Shown here: piece by piece, positions 1 to 8,908 of the stretch
How positions within the stretch are numbered: the first letter of the stretch is position 1
Layout of the letters: every line of letters starts with the position of its first letter
Source: Azospira inquinata
Lineage (GTDB): Bacteria; Pseudomonadota; Gammaproteobacteria; Burkholderiales; Rhodocyclaceae
Assembly (NCBI RefSeq): GCF_018905915.1
Contig: NZ_CP064782.1
Coordinates: 620,001-684,000, forward strand
Reading direction: 5' to 3'
DNA: 64,000 bases
Position numbers and translations under genes: made by a program
Notes under the pieces: generated by a model
Databases searched by the model: none
What the model saw: the letters and a program-made list of their open reading frames with translations, nothing else
What the model was told of the DNA's origin: nothing

Positions 1-574
1 GTTCCTGGCCCAATTTCCCGCCTACGCCAAGCTCACCCTGGGGGGAGAAGAAAGCGCCGTCACCCTGCTCCTAGCCCTGTTCACCCTGGGGATCGGGGCC
101 GGTTCCCTGGCCTGCGACCGGCTCTCCCGCCACCGCATTGATGCCCGGCCCGTGCTGCTGGGCGCTCTGGGATTGAGCCTCTTCGGTGTGGATTTCGCCT
201 GGACCTCCGCCACCCTGGTTCCGACCGCCAATCCCCTGGCCCTGGGCCCCCTCCTGGCCCGGCCGGGGGTCGGGCATGTGATGCTGGACCTTCTGGCCCT
301 GGGCTTTTGCGGCGGTCTTTACGGCGTGCCCCTCTATGCCCTGATGCAGCAGGGCAGCGCCCCCAGCCATCGGGCCCGGATCGTGGCCGCCAACAATATT
401 CTCAACGCCCTGTTCATGGTAGCGGGCGCCCTGGGGGCCGCCGCCCTCCTCAGCCGGGGCGTTTCCCTGGCCCACCTGTTCGGCCTGGGGGCCGTCCTCA
501 ACGCCCTCATCACCCTACCCCTAGCCTGGCTTACCTTCCGGCCTGCCCCGGGGGCAAGCGTCGAGAAGCCTTAA
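1..574 (+). CDS. MFS transporter, LplT-like (3' part only)
   Basis: Open from the left edge in the frame starting at base 2, so the 5' part lies outside the window. About 190 residues are visible: alternating hydrophobic membrane segments separated by short basic loops, ending in a proline-rich tail. The stretch around residues GGLYGVPLYALMQ followed by RARIVAANNILNALFMV resembles the C-terminal half of lysophospholipid transporter LplT-type MFS proteins, which in many betaproteobacteria are linked to 2-acyl-glycerophosphoethanolamine acyltransferase/synthetase. The expected role is flipping lysophospholipids across the inner membrane for reacylation. The neighbouring ugpB and ugpQ fit a glycerophospholipid theme. 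An MFS of different substrate cannot be excluded because the N-terminal half is missing. Confidence 0.75.
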   Translation, partial: FLAQFPAYAKLTLGGEESAVTLLLALFTLGIGAGSLACDRLSRHRIDARPVLLGALGLSLFGVDFAWTSATLVPTANPLALGPLLARPGVGHVMLDLLALGFCGGLYGVPLYALMQQGSAPSHRARIVAANNILNALFMVAGALGAAALLSRGVSLAHLFGLGAVLNALITLPLAWLTFRPAPGASVEKP

Positions 575-698
575 CCCCCTCAGGAAGTGGGGCTGGAACC
601 TGGGCTAGATGGGGCGGGCCGGACGGGGCCACTCAGCCTCCCAGCCCCGGGAAAGCAGGCGTGGGGCCCGGGCGGAACACTTCGTCCAGGCTAATGGC

Positions 699-1151
699 TT
701 AGGACTTGCCCTCGCCTGCCGCCTTGGCCTCATCGCCTCCAGGGGAGCCCTTGTCCCCGTCGCTACTGGGAGCGGTCGTCCCATCGGCGGGGGCAGGGGC
801 GGGGGCCCCCTCCGCCGCCTTCTTCTTTTTCTTGGCCTTGGGATCTTCCGGGGGCGGAGGCGGGGGCAACACGGGCTTCACCGTATCCAGCTTGTTGTCC
901 CGCATATAGGCATCCATTTCCCGCCAGCCAGCAAAGACGGCGGCCTTGGGCAGCCAGTTATACAGGCTGTAGCAGTCCTCGATGGCCCGACCGGACTGGC
1001 GACAGGCACCGCCCACCGCCTTGCCCTCCGCGTCCTGCTTGGCGGCCTTGGCGGCGGCGTCCTCGATGCCCAGCTTGCTCTCCAGCTGATCACAGCCGGA
1101 AAGCCCCAAACTCAGGGCCAGGGCGGCCCCCAATGCGACGATCGCTTTCAT
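699..1151 (-). CDS. Small lipoprotein of unknown function
   Basis: 150 residues. It starts with a classic lipoprotein signal: basic MK, a hydrophobic Ala/Leu run, then lipobox LSGC with Cys20 as the predicted acylated residue. The start is supported by an AAGGAAAAAG-type ribosome site just upstream. The mature part holds a compact region with two further Cys (about residues 49 and 60) and aromatic residues (YSLYNWLP, FAGWREMDAYM), then a poly-proline stretch, a lysine run and an Ala/Pro/Asp-rich low-complexity tail. The layout suggests a small folded, possibly disulphide-bonded, envelope domain with a flexible tail. I do not recognise the family. It is convergent with the MFS gene and divergent from ugpB. 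Confidence 0.7.
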   Translation of the reverse strand: MKAIVALGAALALSLGLSGCDQLESKLGIEDAAAKAAKQDAEGKAVGGACRQSGRAIEDCYSLYNWLPKAAVFAGWREMDAYMRDNKLDTVKPVLPPPPPPEDPKAKKKKKAAEGAPAPAPADGTTAPSSDGDKGSPGGDEAKAAGEGKS

Positions 1152-1461
1152 CTTTTTCCTTTTTTCCCGACGCCTTTCCCGACAACGGGAGCAGCGTCCG
1201 GACCTTATTCTACCCGGCGGCCGGGGACGGTTTGGCGGCGTCCGGGAAGGAGAATTCCGGCAGCGGCCCCAGGGCTCCGGCCCGATAAACGGGCCGGGAA
1301 TCGGCCCTATCCGGGCTTATAACGGCATTCCGCCGCCGCCCTTTACGGCTGGACGGGCCCCGCCGGGGAAAATATGTCCTCCGGGTCCGCCAGGCGCCCA
1401 AAGCCCGCCTCTCCTGAAATGGTTACAACTTTGGCCCTATTTTTAAGCAAAATTGGGGCGC

Positions 1462-1467
1462 TATAAT
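1462..1467 (+). promoter_or_regulatory. Candidate -10 element upstream of ugpB
   Basis: A perfect TATAAT lies 32 bases before the ugpB start codon in a locally AT-rich stretch (1425-1460). No good -35 hexamer is seen at normal spacing and no clear Pho box was found, so an activator-dependent promoter is possible. Confidence 0.4.
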
Positions 1468-1498
1468 GGCAAGCTCAACCGTTACATGAGGATCGGCG

Positions 1499-2806
1499 AT
1501 GTCTTTCCGGCTTCACTCTTTGATTAGCAACCGTCTCAGCCGCGCCCTCCTGGCCTCCGGTCTCCTTTCCCTTTCCCTAGGCGCCAGCGCCGCCGTGGAA
1601 ATCACCATCGCCCACCAGCTGGACGACGCCCGGGCCAACCGCCTGCAACAGGTGGTGGACCGCTTCAACGCCGAGCAAAAGGATTACCACGTCGTACTCA
1701 AATTCCACAACGACGGGGAAGCCCCCGGGGACCTCAACCTGGCGGACCGGGACAATCTCTCCCATTTCGTCGGCGGTAAGGTGGAATACAAGCCCCTCTT
1801 CCAGGTGCTGAGCGACGCCCGGGTCAAGGTGGATTTGTCCCATATCGCCCCGGCCCTGAAGGGCGGAGTGACGGATAGCCGGGGCCGTCTGGTGGCCCTG
1901 CCCGTGGCCTATTCCACCCCGGTATTGTTCTACAACAAAGCGGCCTTCCGCCGCGCCGGTCTGGATGCGGAAAATCCCCCCAAGACCTGGTGGCAGGTGC
2001 AGGCAGCGGCAGGCAAGCTGGTTAAGGCGGGCTATTCCTGCCCCTACACCACCTCCTGGCCGGCCTGGGTGCACATTGACAATGTGAGCGCCCGGAGCGG
2101 GGCGGAACCGGTGGTGCACGGAACGGAAACCACCTTCAACAGCATGGCCCAGATCAAGCATATCGCCCTGCTCTCCAGCTGGTACAAGGCCAAGTATTTC
2201 GTCACCTTCGGCCGTACCAACGAAGCGGATGCCCATTTCGCCAAGGGGGAATGCGGCATGCTCACCAGCAGCTCCGACCTCTACGCCAGCCTGCGGGACA
2301 AGTCCGATCTGGAAGTGGGCGTGGCGCCCCTGCCCTACTACGACGACATCTTCGGCGGCGCCCGTCAGGCCCTGGCCGACGGCGCTTCCCTGTGGGTAGG
2401 CCCGGGCCGCAAGCCGGTGGAATACAAGGGCGTGGCCAAGTTCGTCTCCTTCCTCATGGCGCCGGACATGCAGCTGGAAATCTCCAAGGCCGGGGGTTTC
2501 CTGCCCCTCACCACCGCCTCCGCCTTGGCGACCCGGGGTAAGCTCCTGGGCGCGGACTTCGCCAACCAGCAGGTAGCCTATTCCCAACTGGGCGGCGCTG
2601 CCCCCCGGTCTGCCTATAGCAAGACTGGCAGCAATCTGACCATGGTTTCCCGCATTGAACCGGTGCGGGTCATCATTGACGAGGAACTGGAAGCGGTATG
2701 GGCCAACAAGAAACCGGCCAAGGAAGCCCTGGACGACGCGGTAGCCCGGAGTAACGCGGTGCTGCGCAGCAACCGTCCCCTGCAACACGTGGCCACCATC
2801 CGCTAA
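1499..2806 (+). CDS. ugpB: sn-Glycerol-3-phosphate / glycerophosphodiester ABC transporter substrate-binding protein
   Basis: 435 residues, the usual UgpB length. A Sec signal peptide covers about residues 1-32 (basic start, Leu-rich core, ASAA). The mature protein opens with VEITIAHQLDDARANRL and contains the UgpB/MalE-type fold signatures PVAYSTPVLFYNK and the later GGASLWV-like region (ADGASLWVGPG). It should bind glycerol-3-phosphate or glycerophosphocholine in the periplasm and deliver it to UgpAEC. Unusually, the permease and ATPase genes ugpA, ugpE and ugpC are not next to it: a terminator follows at once and the next gene is ugpQ. The cognate permease must be elsewhere, or ugpB is an orphan. 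A terminator immediately 3' suggests a monocistronic transcript. Confidence 0.9.
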   Translation: MSFRLHSLISNRLSRALLASGLLSLSLGASAAVEITIAHQLDDARANRLQQVVDRFNAEQKDYHVVLKFHNDGEAPGDLNLADRDNLSHFVGGKVEYKPLFQVLSDARVKVDLSHIAPALKGGVTDSRGRLVALPVAYSTPVLFYNKAAFRRAGLDAENPPKTWWQVQAAAGKLVKAGYSCPYTTSWPAWVHIDNVSARSGAEPVVHGTETTFNSMAQIKHIALLSSWYKAKYFVTFGRTNEADAHFAKGECGMLTSSSDLYASLRDKSDLEVGVAPLPYYDDIFGGARQALADGASLWVGPGRKPVEYKGVAKFVSFLMAPDMQLEISKAGGFLPLTTASALATRGKLLGADFANQQVAYSQLGGAAPRSAYSKTGSNLTMVSRIEPVRVIIDEELEAVWANKKPAKEALDDAVARSNAVLRSNRPLQHVATIR

Positions 2807-2822
2807 GGTCCGCCACTCCCGG

Positions 2823-2875
2823 GCCCCCGGTCGAAACCCGCCTACTGGCAAGGTTTCCCCGGGGGCTTTGTTTTT
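2823..2875 (+). terminator. Rho-independent terminator after ugpB
   Basis: GCCCCCGG at 2823-2830 pairs with CCGGGGGC at 2859-2866; an inner AAACC/GGTTT pair extends the stem. It is followed by TTTGTTTTT. Confidence 0.8.
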
Positions 2876-3028
2876 GGGGGCCGCGGATTGCCGCCCCCGA
2901 GTTGTTTTGGCGTTGCTCGGCGTCGGCCCCTTAAGCCCGGTTAAACCAGGGATACGAGCCGCAGCCGCCTTAAAGCAGGACCCGCCGCACGCCACAGCCC
3001 CACCCAACCCCATTGCGGGAGTTTCCCC

Positions 3029-3805
3029 ATGACCACCACCGTTCCCTGGCCCTATCCCCGCCTCATCGCCCATCGGGGCGGGGGCAAGGCCGCCCCGGAA
3101 AACACCCTGGCCGCCCTGGCAGTGGGCCGCCGGGCCGGTTTCCTAGGCGTGGAGGTGGACGCCATGTTGAGCCGGGATCGAACCCCCTATCTGCTCCACG
3201 ACCCGGACCTGGAGCGCACCACCAACGGTCAGGGCACCCTGGCGACTACCGGGGATGGGGAAGTAGCCCGGCTGGACGGAGGGGCCTGGTTTTCCCCCCA
3301 GTTTGCCGGGGAACCCGTGCCCACCCTGGTCCAGGCCCTGGACCGGTGCCGCAGCCTGGGCCTCTGGATCAATGTGGAAATCAAACCCGCTCCCGGTTGG
3401 GAGGAGGAAACCGGGGAGGTGGTTGCCGCCACCCTGGGGGACTGGCTGGCCCACCAGCCAAAAGGCCCAATACCGCCGCCCCTGCTTTCCTCCTTTTCCC
3501 CCCTGGCCCTGGAGGCAGCCCGCCGGGTCGCCCCCGCCTGCGCCCGAGCCTGGCTGGTGGGCCAGGTACCGGAAGACTGGGCAGACCGGGCCCGGGCACT
3601 GGGGGTGGTCGCCCTCCACTGCCAGGGGGAAAGTCTGGGGCCGGATCAGGCCCGGGCCATCAAGGCGGCGGGCCTGGGGCTGGCCTGCTATACGGTCAAT
3701 GGGGGAGAACAGGCCCGGGCCCTGCTGGCCCAGGGGGTGGATGCCCTGATAACGGATAATCTGGCCCTGGGGCAGGAGCTGGGGCTACTGCCCCAGGCAA
3801 GCTAG
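3029..3805 (+). CDS. ugpQ: Glycerophosphodiester phosphodiesterase
   Basis: 258 residues, no signal peptide, so cytosolic like UgpQ. The GDPD catalytic set is present: H15-R16 in AHRGGG, E24 in PENT, E42 and D44 in VEVDAML, and H57-D58 in LLHDPDLERTTNG. The conserved VEIKP follows around residue 115, and the C-terminal barrel strands end in YTVNGGEQARALLAQGVDALITDN. It hydrolyses glycerophosphodiesters to glycerol-3-phosphate plus alcohol. In ugp operons it is the last gene; here it follows ugpB after 222 bases containing a terminator, so it probably has its own promoter. Confidence 0.92.
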   Translation: MTTTVPWPYPRLIAHRGGGKAAPENTLAALAVGRRAGFLGVEVDAMLSRDRTPYLLHDPDLERTTNGQGTLATTGDGEVARLDGGAWFSPQFAGEPVPTLVQALDRCRSLGLWINVEIKPAPGWEEETGEVVAATLGDWLAHQPKGPIPPPLLSSFSPLALEAARRVAPACARAWLVGQVPEDWADRARALGVVALHCQGESLGPDQARAIKAAGLGLACYTVNGGEQARALLAQGVDALITDNLALGQELGLLPQAS

Positions 3806-3851
3806 CCCCTTCGGCAAACTCCAGGGGAACCGGAGTCGTCCCCGGCCCGCC

Positions 3852-4814
3852 TCAACTGCCCACGGCGGGTGCCGCCGCCAGAGCCTGTTCCGCCCGCACC
3901 GCCAGTTCCCGCAAATGGCCTTCGGAACGGCGGAATTCCGCCAGTTCCTCCGCCGCCAGGGTGTAACTCAACACCCGCTCAATGCCGCTCCGCCCCACCA
4001 CGCAGGGCACGCTGATCACCACATCCCGGGTCTCATATTCCCCATCCAGCAGGGCCCCCACGGGCAGTACGGAATGCTCGTTGGTCTCAATGGCCCGAAT
4101 AATGCGGAAAACGCTGGCCGCAATGCCGTGGTTGGTATTGCCCTTGCGCCGGAAAATCTCGAAGCCCGCCTCCAGCACCTGGTGATGGATCTGCTCCCGA
4201 TCCACCGGGGTAATGGCGTTGTCCTGGCAATAGGTGTCCAGGTCCAGGCCGCACACATTGCAAATGCTCCAGGGGATAAAGCTGGTGGAGCCGTGTTCCC
4301 CCAGCACATAGCCGAAGATATTTTTCGGGTCGATGCCCACATGGTCGCTGAGGATGCGCAGGAAACGGGCGGAATCGATCACCGTCCCGGCGCTGATGAC
4401 CCGCTCCCGGGGCCAGCCGCAGTGGCGCACCGCCACCCAGGCCAGCACATCCACCGGATTGGTAACCATGATTAGGATGGCGTTGGGGGAATAGGCCTGC
4501 ACCTTGGCCAGGATGTTGCGCACGATTACCGCATTGGCGCTCACCAGATCGCCCCGGGTCTGGCCCGCCTTGAGCTGAGTGCCGGCGGTCACCACCACAA
4601 TGTCGCTCGCCGCCGTATCCGGGTAGTCGCCCACGGTGAGGAGAGGGTTCTTGCTGTAGGTAAAGGCGGTGGTATGGGCGAAATCCCACATTTCCGCTTC
4701 CGCCTTGGCCCGATCCCGGTCCACGGCGACGATTTCGGAAATGTCCGTGAGATTAATGAGGTTGCCGACAATTTCGGTGCCCACCGCACCCATGCCGATA
4801 ATAGAGACTTTCAC
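3852..4814 (-). CDS. L-2-hydroxyacid dehydrogenase of the LDH/MDH family (lactate dehydrogenase-like)
   Basis: 320 residues. Rossmann GMGAVG at 7-12 and Asp32 after beta-2 indicate NAD. Catalytic residues are visible: Arg87 (canonical Arg109) in AGQTRGDL, Arg150 (Arg171) in DSARFLRIL and His174 (His195) in LGEHGST. The substrate-discriminating position, Gln102 in lactate and Arg102 in malate dehydrogenases, aligns with Leu81 in AGTQLKAG. The protein may therefore prefer 2-oxoacids other than pyruvate or oxaloacetate, as seen in hydroxyisocaproate dehydrogenases. The overall sequence (GEHGSTSFIPWS, SVPCVVGRSGIERVL) is nearer LDH than MDH. It is a single gene, convergent with ugpQ and divergent from alaS. 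Confidence 0.85.
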   Translation of the reverse strand: MKVSIIGMGAVGTEIVGNLINLTDISEIVAVDRDRAKAEAEMWDFAHTTAFTYSKNPLLTVGDYPDTAASDIVVVTAGTQLKAGQTRGDLVSANAVIVRNILAKVQAYSPNAILIMVTNPVDVLAWVAVRHCGWPRERVISAGTVIDSARFLRILSDHVGIDPKNIFGYVLGEHGSTSFIPWSICNVCGLDLDTYCQDNAITPVDREQIHHQVLEAGFEIFRRKGNTNHGIAASVFRIIRAIETNEHSVLPVGALLDGEYETRDVVISVPCVVGRSGIERVLSYTLAAEELAEFRRSEGHLRELAVRAEQALAAAPAVGS

Positions 4815-5203
4815 CGGAAAACCTTTCTGTAAAAGGGGACCGATCCGTCGCGGCGGGCTTGTGGCCCCCAGTGCGACCTGATCCCGGGGTGAAAAGGGGA
4901 GGAGTTACCGGCCCATTTTACCCGCCCCCGGCATCGGCGCCAGCCGGTCATGTCTCCCGCCCTCCTCTGAAGAGTGGCGTGGATTGGGGCTGACAGACCA
5001 GTCCCAGGATAGAACGCCGGTTTACGCCCTTCTCCAAGGCAAAGTCCGGTCCCCCGGGCGTCGCCCCCGCCTCCTGGCGCTGCCCATTTCCCACCCCATT
5101 TCCCGCCCCGGAGCGCAGCCATCCGGGCCCGAAATGCTAAAATGCTTCCTTTGCCATAGATCGCCTCCGACCGACCCGGTTCGGGGCCAGGAATGCCACG
5201 ACG

Positions 5204-7822
5204 ATGAAAAGCGCCGAAATCCGTCAAAAATATCTTCAGTTTTTCGCCTCCAAGGGCCACCAGATCGTGCCCTCCAGCTCCCTGGTCCCCCACGGCGACC
5301 CCACCCTGCTGTTTACCAACGCGGGGATGAACCAGTTCAAGGACGTGTTCCTGGGCTTTGACAAGCGCCCCTATTCCCGGGCCACCACCGCCCAGAAGTG
5401 CGTGCGGGCCGGGGGCAAGCACAATGACCTGGAAAACGTGGGTTACACCGCCCGCCACCACACCTTCTTCGAAATGCTGGGCAATTTCAGCTTCGGGGAT
5501 TATTTCAAGCACGACGCCATCCACTACGCCTGGGAACTGCTCACCCAGGTGTTCAAGCTGGCCCCGGAAAAGCTCTGGGTCACCGTCTATGCGGCGGATG
5601 ACGAAGCCTACAAAATCTGGAACGAGGAAGTGGGCGTGCCGGCGGAACGCATTGTGCGCATCGGCGACAACAAGGGCGCCCCTTACGCCTCCGACAATTT
5701 CTGGATGATGGGGGACACGGGCCCCTGCGGCCCCTGCACGGAAATTTTCTACGACCACGGGGAAGACATCGCCGGGGGGCCTCCCGGGTCTCCCGATGAA
5801 GACGGCGACCGCTACATCGAAATCTGGAACAACGTGTTCATGCAGTTCAACCGGGACGAAGCCGGGGTCATGCATCCCCTGCCCAAGCCCAGCGTGGACA
5901 CGGGCATGGGCCTGGAACGGATTTCCGCCGTACTCCAAGGCGTGCACAGCAATTACGACATCGACCTGTTCCAGAACCTGATCCGGGCCGCCGCCCGGGA
6001 AACCAGCGACTCGGACATGGAAAGCCCCTCCCTCAAGGTGCTGGCCGACCACATCCGGGCCTGCACCTTCCTGGTCTCCGACGGGGTCATCCCCAGCAAC
6101 GAAGGCCGGGGCTATGTGCTGCGCCGCATCATCCGCCGGGCCATCCGCCACGGTTACAAGCTGGGCGCCCGCCAGGCCTTCTTCTACCGCCTGGTGCCCG
6201 ACGTGGTGAAGGAAATGGGGGAAGCCTATCCGGACATTAAGACCGGCCAGGACCGCATCGCCCAGGTGCTGCGCACGGAAGAAGAGCGGTTCTTCGAAAC
6301 CATCGAACACGGCATGGGCATCCTGGAAGGGGAACTGGCCGCCATGGCCCAGTCCGGCAACACGGTTTTCAACGGGGAAACCGCCTTCAAGCTCCACGAC
6401 ACCTACGGCTTTCCCCTGGATTTGACCGCCGACGTCTGCCGGGAACGGAATGTGACGGTGGACGAGGCGGCCTTTGACGCCGCCATGGCCCGGCAAAAGG
6501 AACAGGCCCGGGCGGCGGGCAAATTCAAGATGGCCCTGGCCCTGGAATACAACGGCCCGGAAACCACCTTCCACGGTTACGACACCCTGAACTGCCAGGG
6601 CACGGTGTATGCCCTCTACAAGGACGGCGCCCCGGTCACCCAGCTCAATGAAGGGGATCTGGGCGTGGTGGTGCTGGACAACACCCCCTTCTACGCCGAA
6701 TCCGGCGGCCAGGTGGGGGATCAGGGCGTGCTCCAGGGCGCGGCCCTGTTCCAGGTGGAAGACACCCTGAAAATTCAGGCCAAGGTCTTCGGCCACCACG
6801 GGGTGGTGAAGACCGGCACCCTGAAGGTGGGGGATAACGTTACCGCCAAGGTGGATACGGAAATCCGGGCCCGCACCCGGCGCAACCACTCCGCCACCCA
6901 CCTGATGCACAAAGCCCTGCGGGAAGTACTAGGAGGCCACGTGCAACAGAAGGGCTCCCAGGTGGACGGGGACAAGGCCCGGTTCGACTTCGCCCACAAC
7001 TCCCCCCTGAGCGCCGAGGAAATCACCCGGGTGGAAGCCCTGGTGAATGGGCAAATTCTGCAAAACACCGCCACCCAGACCCGAGTGATGAGCATTGAGG
7101 AAGCACAGGAAACCGGCGCCATGATGCTCTTCGGGGAAAAATACGGCGCCACCGTGCGGGTGCTAGATATCGGCAATTCCCGGGAATTCTGCGGCGGCAC
7201 CCACGTGACCCGCACCGGGGATATCGGCCTCTTCAAGATCGTGGCGGAAACCGGCGTGGCCGCCGGGGTGCGTCGGATTGAAGCGGTCACCGGGGACAAT
7301 GCCCTGGCCCTCATTCAGCAACAGCAGGACGTGCTGGCCCAGGCCGCCGCCGCCTTCAAGGCCCCGGTAGGGGAAGTGCCCGCCAAAATCGCCCAGCTCC
7401 AGGACCACATGAAGGCCCTGGAAAAGGAACTGGCCAAGCTCAAATCCAAGCTAGCCGCCAGTCAGGGGGACGATCTCCTGGCCCAGGCCACCAAGATCAA
7501 GGACGTGGCCGTGCTGGCCACCCTGCTGGAAGGGGCGGACGTGCCCACCCTGCGGGAAACCCTGGACAAGCTCAAGGATAAGCTGGGCTCCGCCATCATC
7601 GTCCTGGGTAGCGCCAACGGAGACAAGGTGAGCCTGATCGCCGGCGTCACCGCCGACCTCACCGGCAAGGTGAAAGCCGGGGAACTGGTGAACTTCGTTG
7701 CCCAGCAGGTGGGGGGCAAGGGTGGCGGCCGTCCCGACATGGCCCAGGCCGGCGGCACCCAGCCGAAAAACCTGCCCGCCGCCCTGCAAGGGGTGGGCGC
7801 CTGGGTGGAAGGCAAGCTGTAG
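5204..7822 (+). CDS. alaS: Alanyl-tRNA synthetase
   Basis: 872 residues, full length. The class II catalytic core starts at [18 protein letters not shown], with motif 2 around [14 protein letters not shown] and motif 3-like [13 protein letters not shown]. The tRNA-recognition region follows, then the editing domain with zinc-binding [10 protein letters not shown] and CGGTH (near residue 664). The C-terminal coiled coil and C-Ala domain end in [12 protein letters not shown]. It charges tRNA-Ala in the cytosol and hydrolyses Ser/Gly-tRNA-Ala. A TAAAAT hexamer at 5138-5143 could be its -10. A strong terminator follows; the usual recX/recA neighbours are absent. Confidence 0.98.
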   Translation: MKSAEIRQKYLQFFASKGHQIVPSSSLVPHGDPTLLFTNAGMNQFKDVFLGFDKRPYSRATTAQKCVRAGGKHNDLENVGYTARHHTFFEMLGNFSFGDYFKHDAIHYAWELLTQVFKLAPEKLWVTVYAADDEAYKIWNEEVGVPAERIVRIGDNKGAPYASDNFWMMGDTGPCGPCTEIFYDHGEDIAGGPPGSPDEDGDRYIEIWNNVFMQFNRDEAGVMHPLPKPSVDTGMGLERISAVLQGVHSNYDIDLFQNLIRAAARETSDSDMESPSLKVLADHIRACTFLVSDGVIPSNEGRGYVLRRIIRRAIRHGYKLGARQAFFYRLVPDVVKEMGEAYPDIKTGQDRIAQVLRTEEERFFETIEHGMGILEGELAAMAQSGNTVFNGETAFKLHDTYGFPLDLTADVCRERNVTVDEAAFDAAMARQKEQARAAGKFKMALALEYNGPETTFHGYDTLNCQGTVYALYKDGAPVTQLNEGDLGVVVLDNTPFYAESGGQVGDQGVLQGAALFQVEDTLKIQAKVFGHHGVVKTGTLKVGDNVTAKVDTEIRARTRRNHSATHLMHKALREVLGGHVQQKGSQVDGDKARFDFAHNSPLSAEEITRVEALVNGQILQNTATQTRVMSIEEAQETGAMMLFGEKYGATVRVLDIGNSREFCGGTHVTRTGDIGLFKIVAETGVAAGVRRIEAVTGDNALALIQQQQDVLAQAAAAFKAPVGEVPAKIAQLQDHMKALEKELAKLKSKLAASQGDDLLAQATKIKDVAVLATLLEGADVPTLRETLDKLKDKLGSAIIVLGSANGDKVSLIAGVTADLTGKVKAGELVNFVAQQVGGKGGGRPDMAQAGGTQPKNLPAALQGVGAWVEGKL

Positions 7823-7849
7823 GCACCACGCTAATACAAGAAAGAATTC

Positions 7850-7872
7850 GGGGAGCCACGGCTCCCCGTTTT
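7850..7872 (+). terminator. Rho-independent terminator after alaS
   Basis: GGGGAGC (7850-7856) pairs with GCTCCCC (7861-7867) around a CACG loop, followed by GTTTTATTT. Confidence 0.85.
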
Positions 7873-7987
7873 ATTTCCAGCTTCCAGCCCCCGAGCTAAC
7901 CGCGGCCACGCTTCCTCGTTCGTAAAGCGCAAGGCCACGGGAAAACAGGGAACGAACTACGATCTTTCCTCCCCTCCGCCCCGAAAA

Positions 7988-8842
7988 TTAGGGATACATC
8001 TGAGGCTGGAGGCGATGCCACAACTCTGGCCAACGCTCCGCCCAGCAACATTGATGATCAAAGCCAGGAACGGTCACCACATGAGGCCGTTGGCCAGCCG
8101 GGAAACGGGCAGCAAAGCCTTCCACCAGGGCGGGGGAAATATTCTCATCCTTGGCCCCCACAAAATGCCATTGGGGCACCGAGGCCAGGGCGGTCACTTC
8201 CTCCACCGGACTAAGAGAGCCAGATAAGGCTTCCAAGCCATGCCACTGCACCCAGGCTTGGGGGTCCAGGTTTCCCGCCACCGTCACCAGCCCCACCACA
8301 TCCCGACGCCGGGATGCCACCAGGGCCGCCACCGCACCACCACCGGAATAACCAACCAAAATCAAGTGCTGGGCCTGAAAACGCCGTTTCAGCGCCTCCA
8401 CCCCCTGATTGGTGGCCTCAATCACTTCCGGGGCAAAGCGCCGGTTGGTCCAAAAGGGCATTCCGCAAGGAACTGACTCAGCCTGACCATACTGGCATGG
8501 CCGCCCCAGGTAAGCCGCATTGCCCTCAGGTTGGGCCAGGGCCAGAGCGAGGCCGAGGGGATGAATTGGGGTAGGGTCGGAAGACGGAGTTGAAGGAGAA
8601 AGCCAAGCCAGTCCATCCCCCTCCACATACACCGTCAGCACGGGAGCAGGAGTTACTTGCCGGGGAAGATAAGCCCGTAAGCCAAATGGCTGGGAAGGAA
8701 TGTCCCAGGCTTGCCATTCCAGGGCTTGAGCCTGGCGGTCAATCGCCAACATCCGCTCCTGGGGCGTGGGTAAGGCGAGGCAGGCCGTCAGCGCCAGGCT
8801 AGCCACACCGGCTAGGCTTTTCCAAAAGCGACCGATCCCCAT
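7988..8842 (-). CDS. Alpha/beta-hydrolase lipoprotein
   Basis: 284 residues from the chosen ATG at 8842. This start gives a lipoprotein signal (MGIGRFWKSL, then a hydrophobic stretch to lipobox LTAC). Codons further upstream in the same frame belong to the tail of the decayed autotransporter. The mature part has an alpha/beta-hydrolase pattern: strand VLTVYVEGDG (oxyanion region), nucleophile elbow GYSGGG, an acid region near WHFVGAKDENI and a His in GFDHQCCW close to the C terminus. It is probably an outer-membrane-anchored esterase or dienelactone-hydrolase-like enzyme; the substrate is unknown. No ribosome site is obvious. It is transcribed away from the autotransporter remnant and converges on alaS. 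Confidence 0.75.
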   Translation of the reverse strand: MGIGRFWKSLAGVASLALTACLALPTPQERMLAIDRQAQALEWQAWDIPSQPFGLRAYLPRQVTPAPVLTVYVEGDGLAWLSPSTPSSDPTPIHPLGLALALAQPEGNAAYLGRPCQYGQAESVPCGMPFWTNRRFAPEVIEATNQGVEALKRRFQAQHLILVGYSGGGAVAALVASRRRDVVGLVTVAGNLDPQAWVQWHGLEALSGSLSPVEEVTALASVPQWHFVGAKDENISPALVEGFAARFPAGQRPHVVTVPGFDHQCCWAERWPELWHRLQPQMYP

Positions 8843-8908
8843 CCCGCTTCTCCAAAATAAAGGCCACAGGATGCCCCGGGGGCTTTGGGGGCGCAAGGCG
8901 ACACCTTG

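Noticed and set aside
2931-2945. Second TTAA direct repeat before ugpQ, resembling the PmrA box
   Set aside because: Spacing is 10 instead of 11 bases and the second half is TTAAA, so it does not fit the consensus.
1577-3073. Long open frame on the minus strand opposite ugpB
   Set aside because: A side effect of high-GC third codon positions; ugpB on the + strand has clear family motifs and a signal peptide, while the opposite frame is Gly/His/Gln-rich without domain features.
4811-6910. 700-codon open frame opposite alaS
   Set aside because: alaS is unmistakable; the opposite frame has His/Gly/Val-rich shadow composition.
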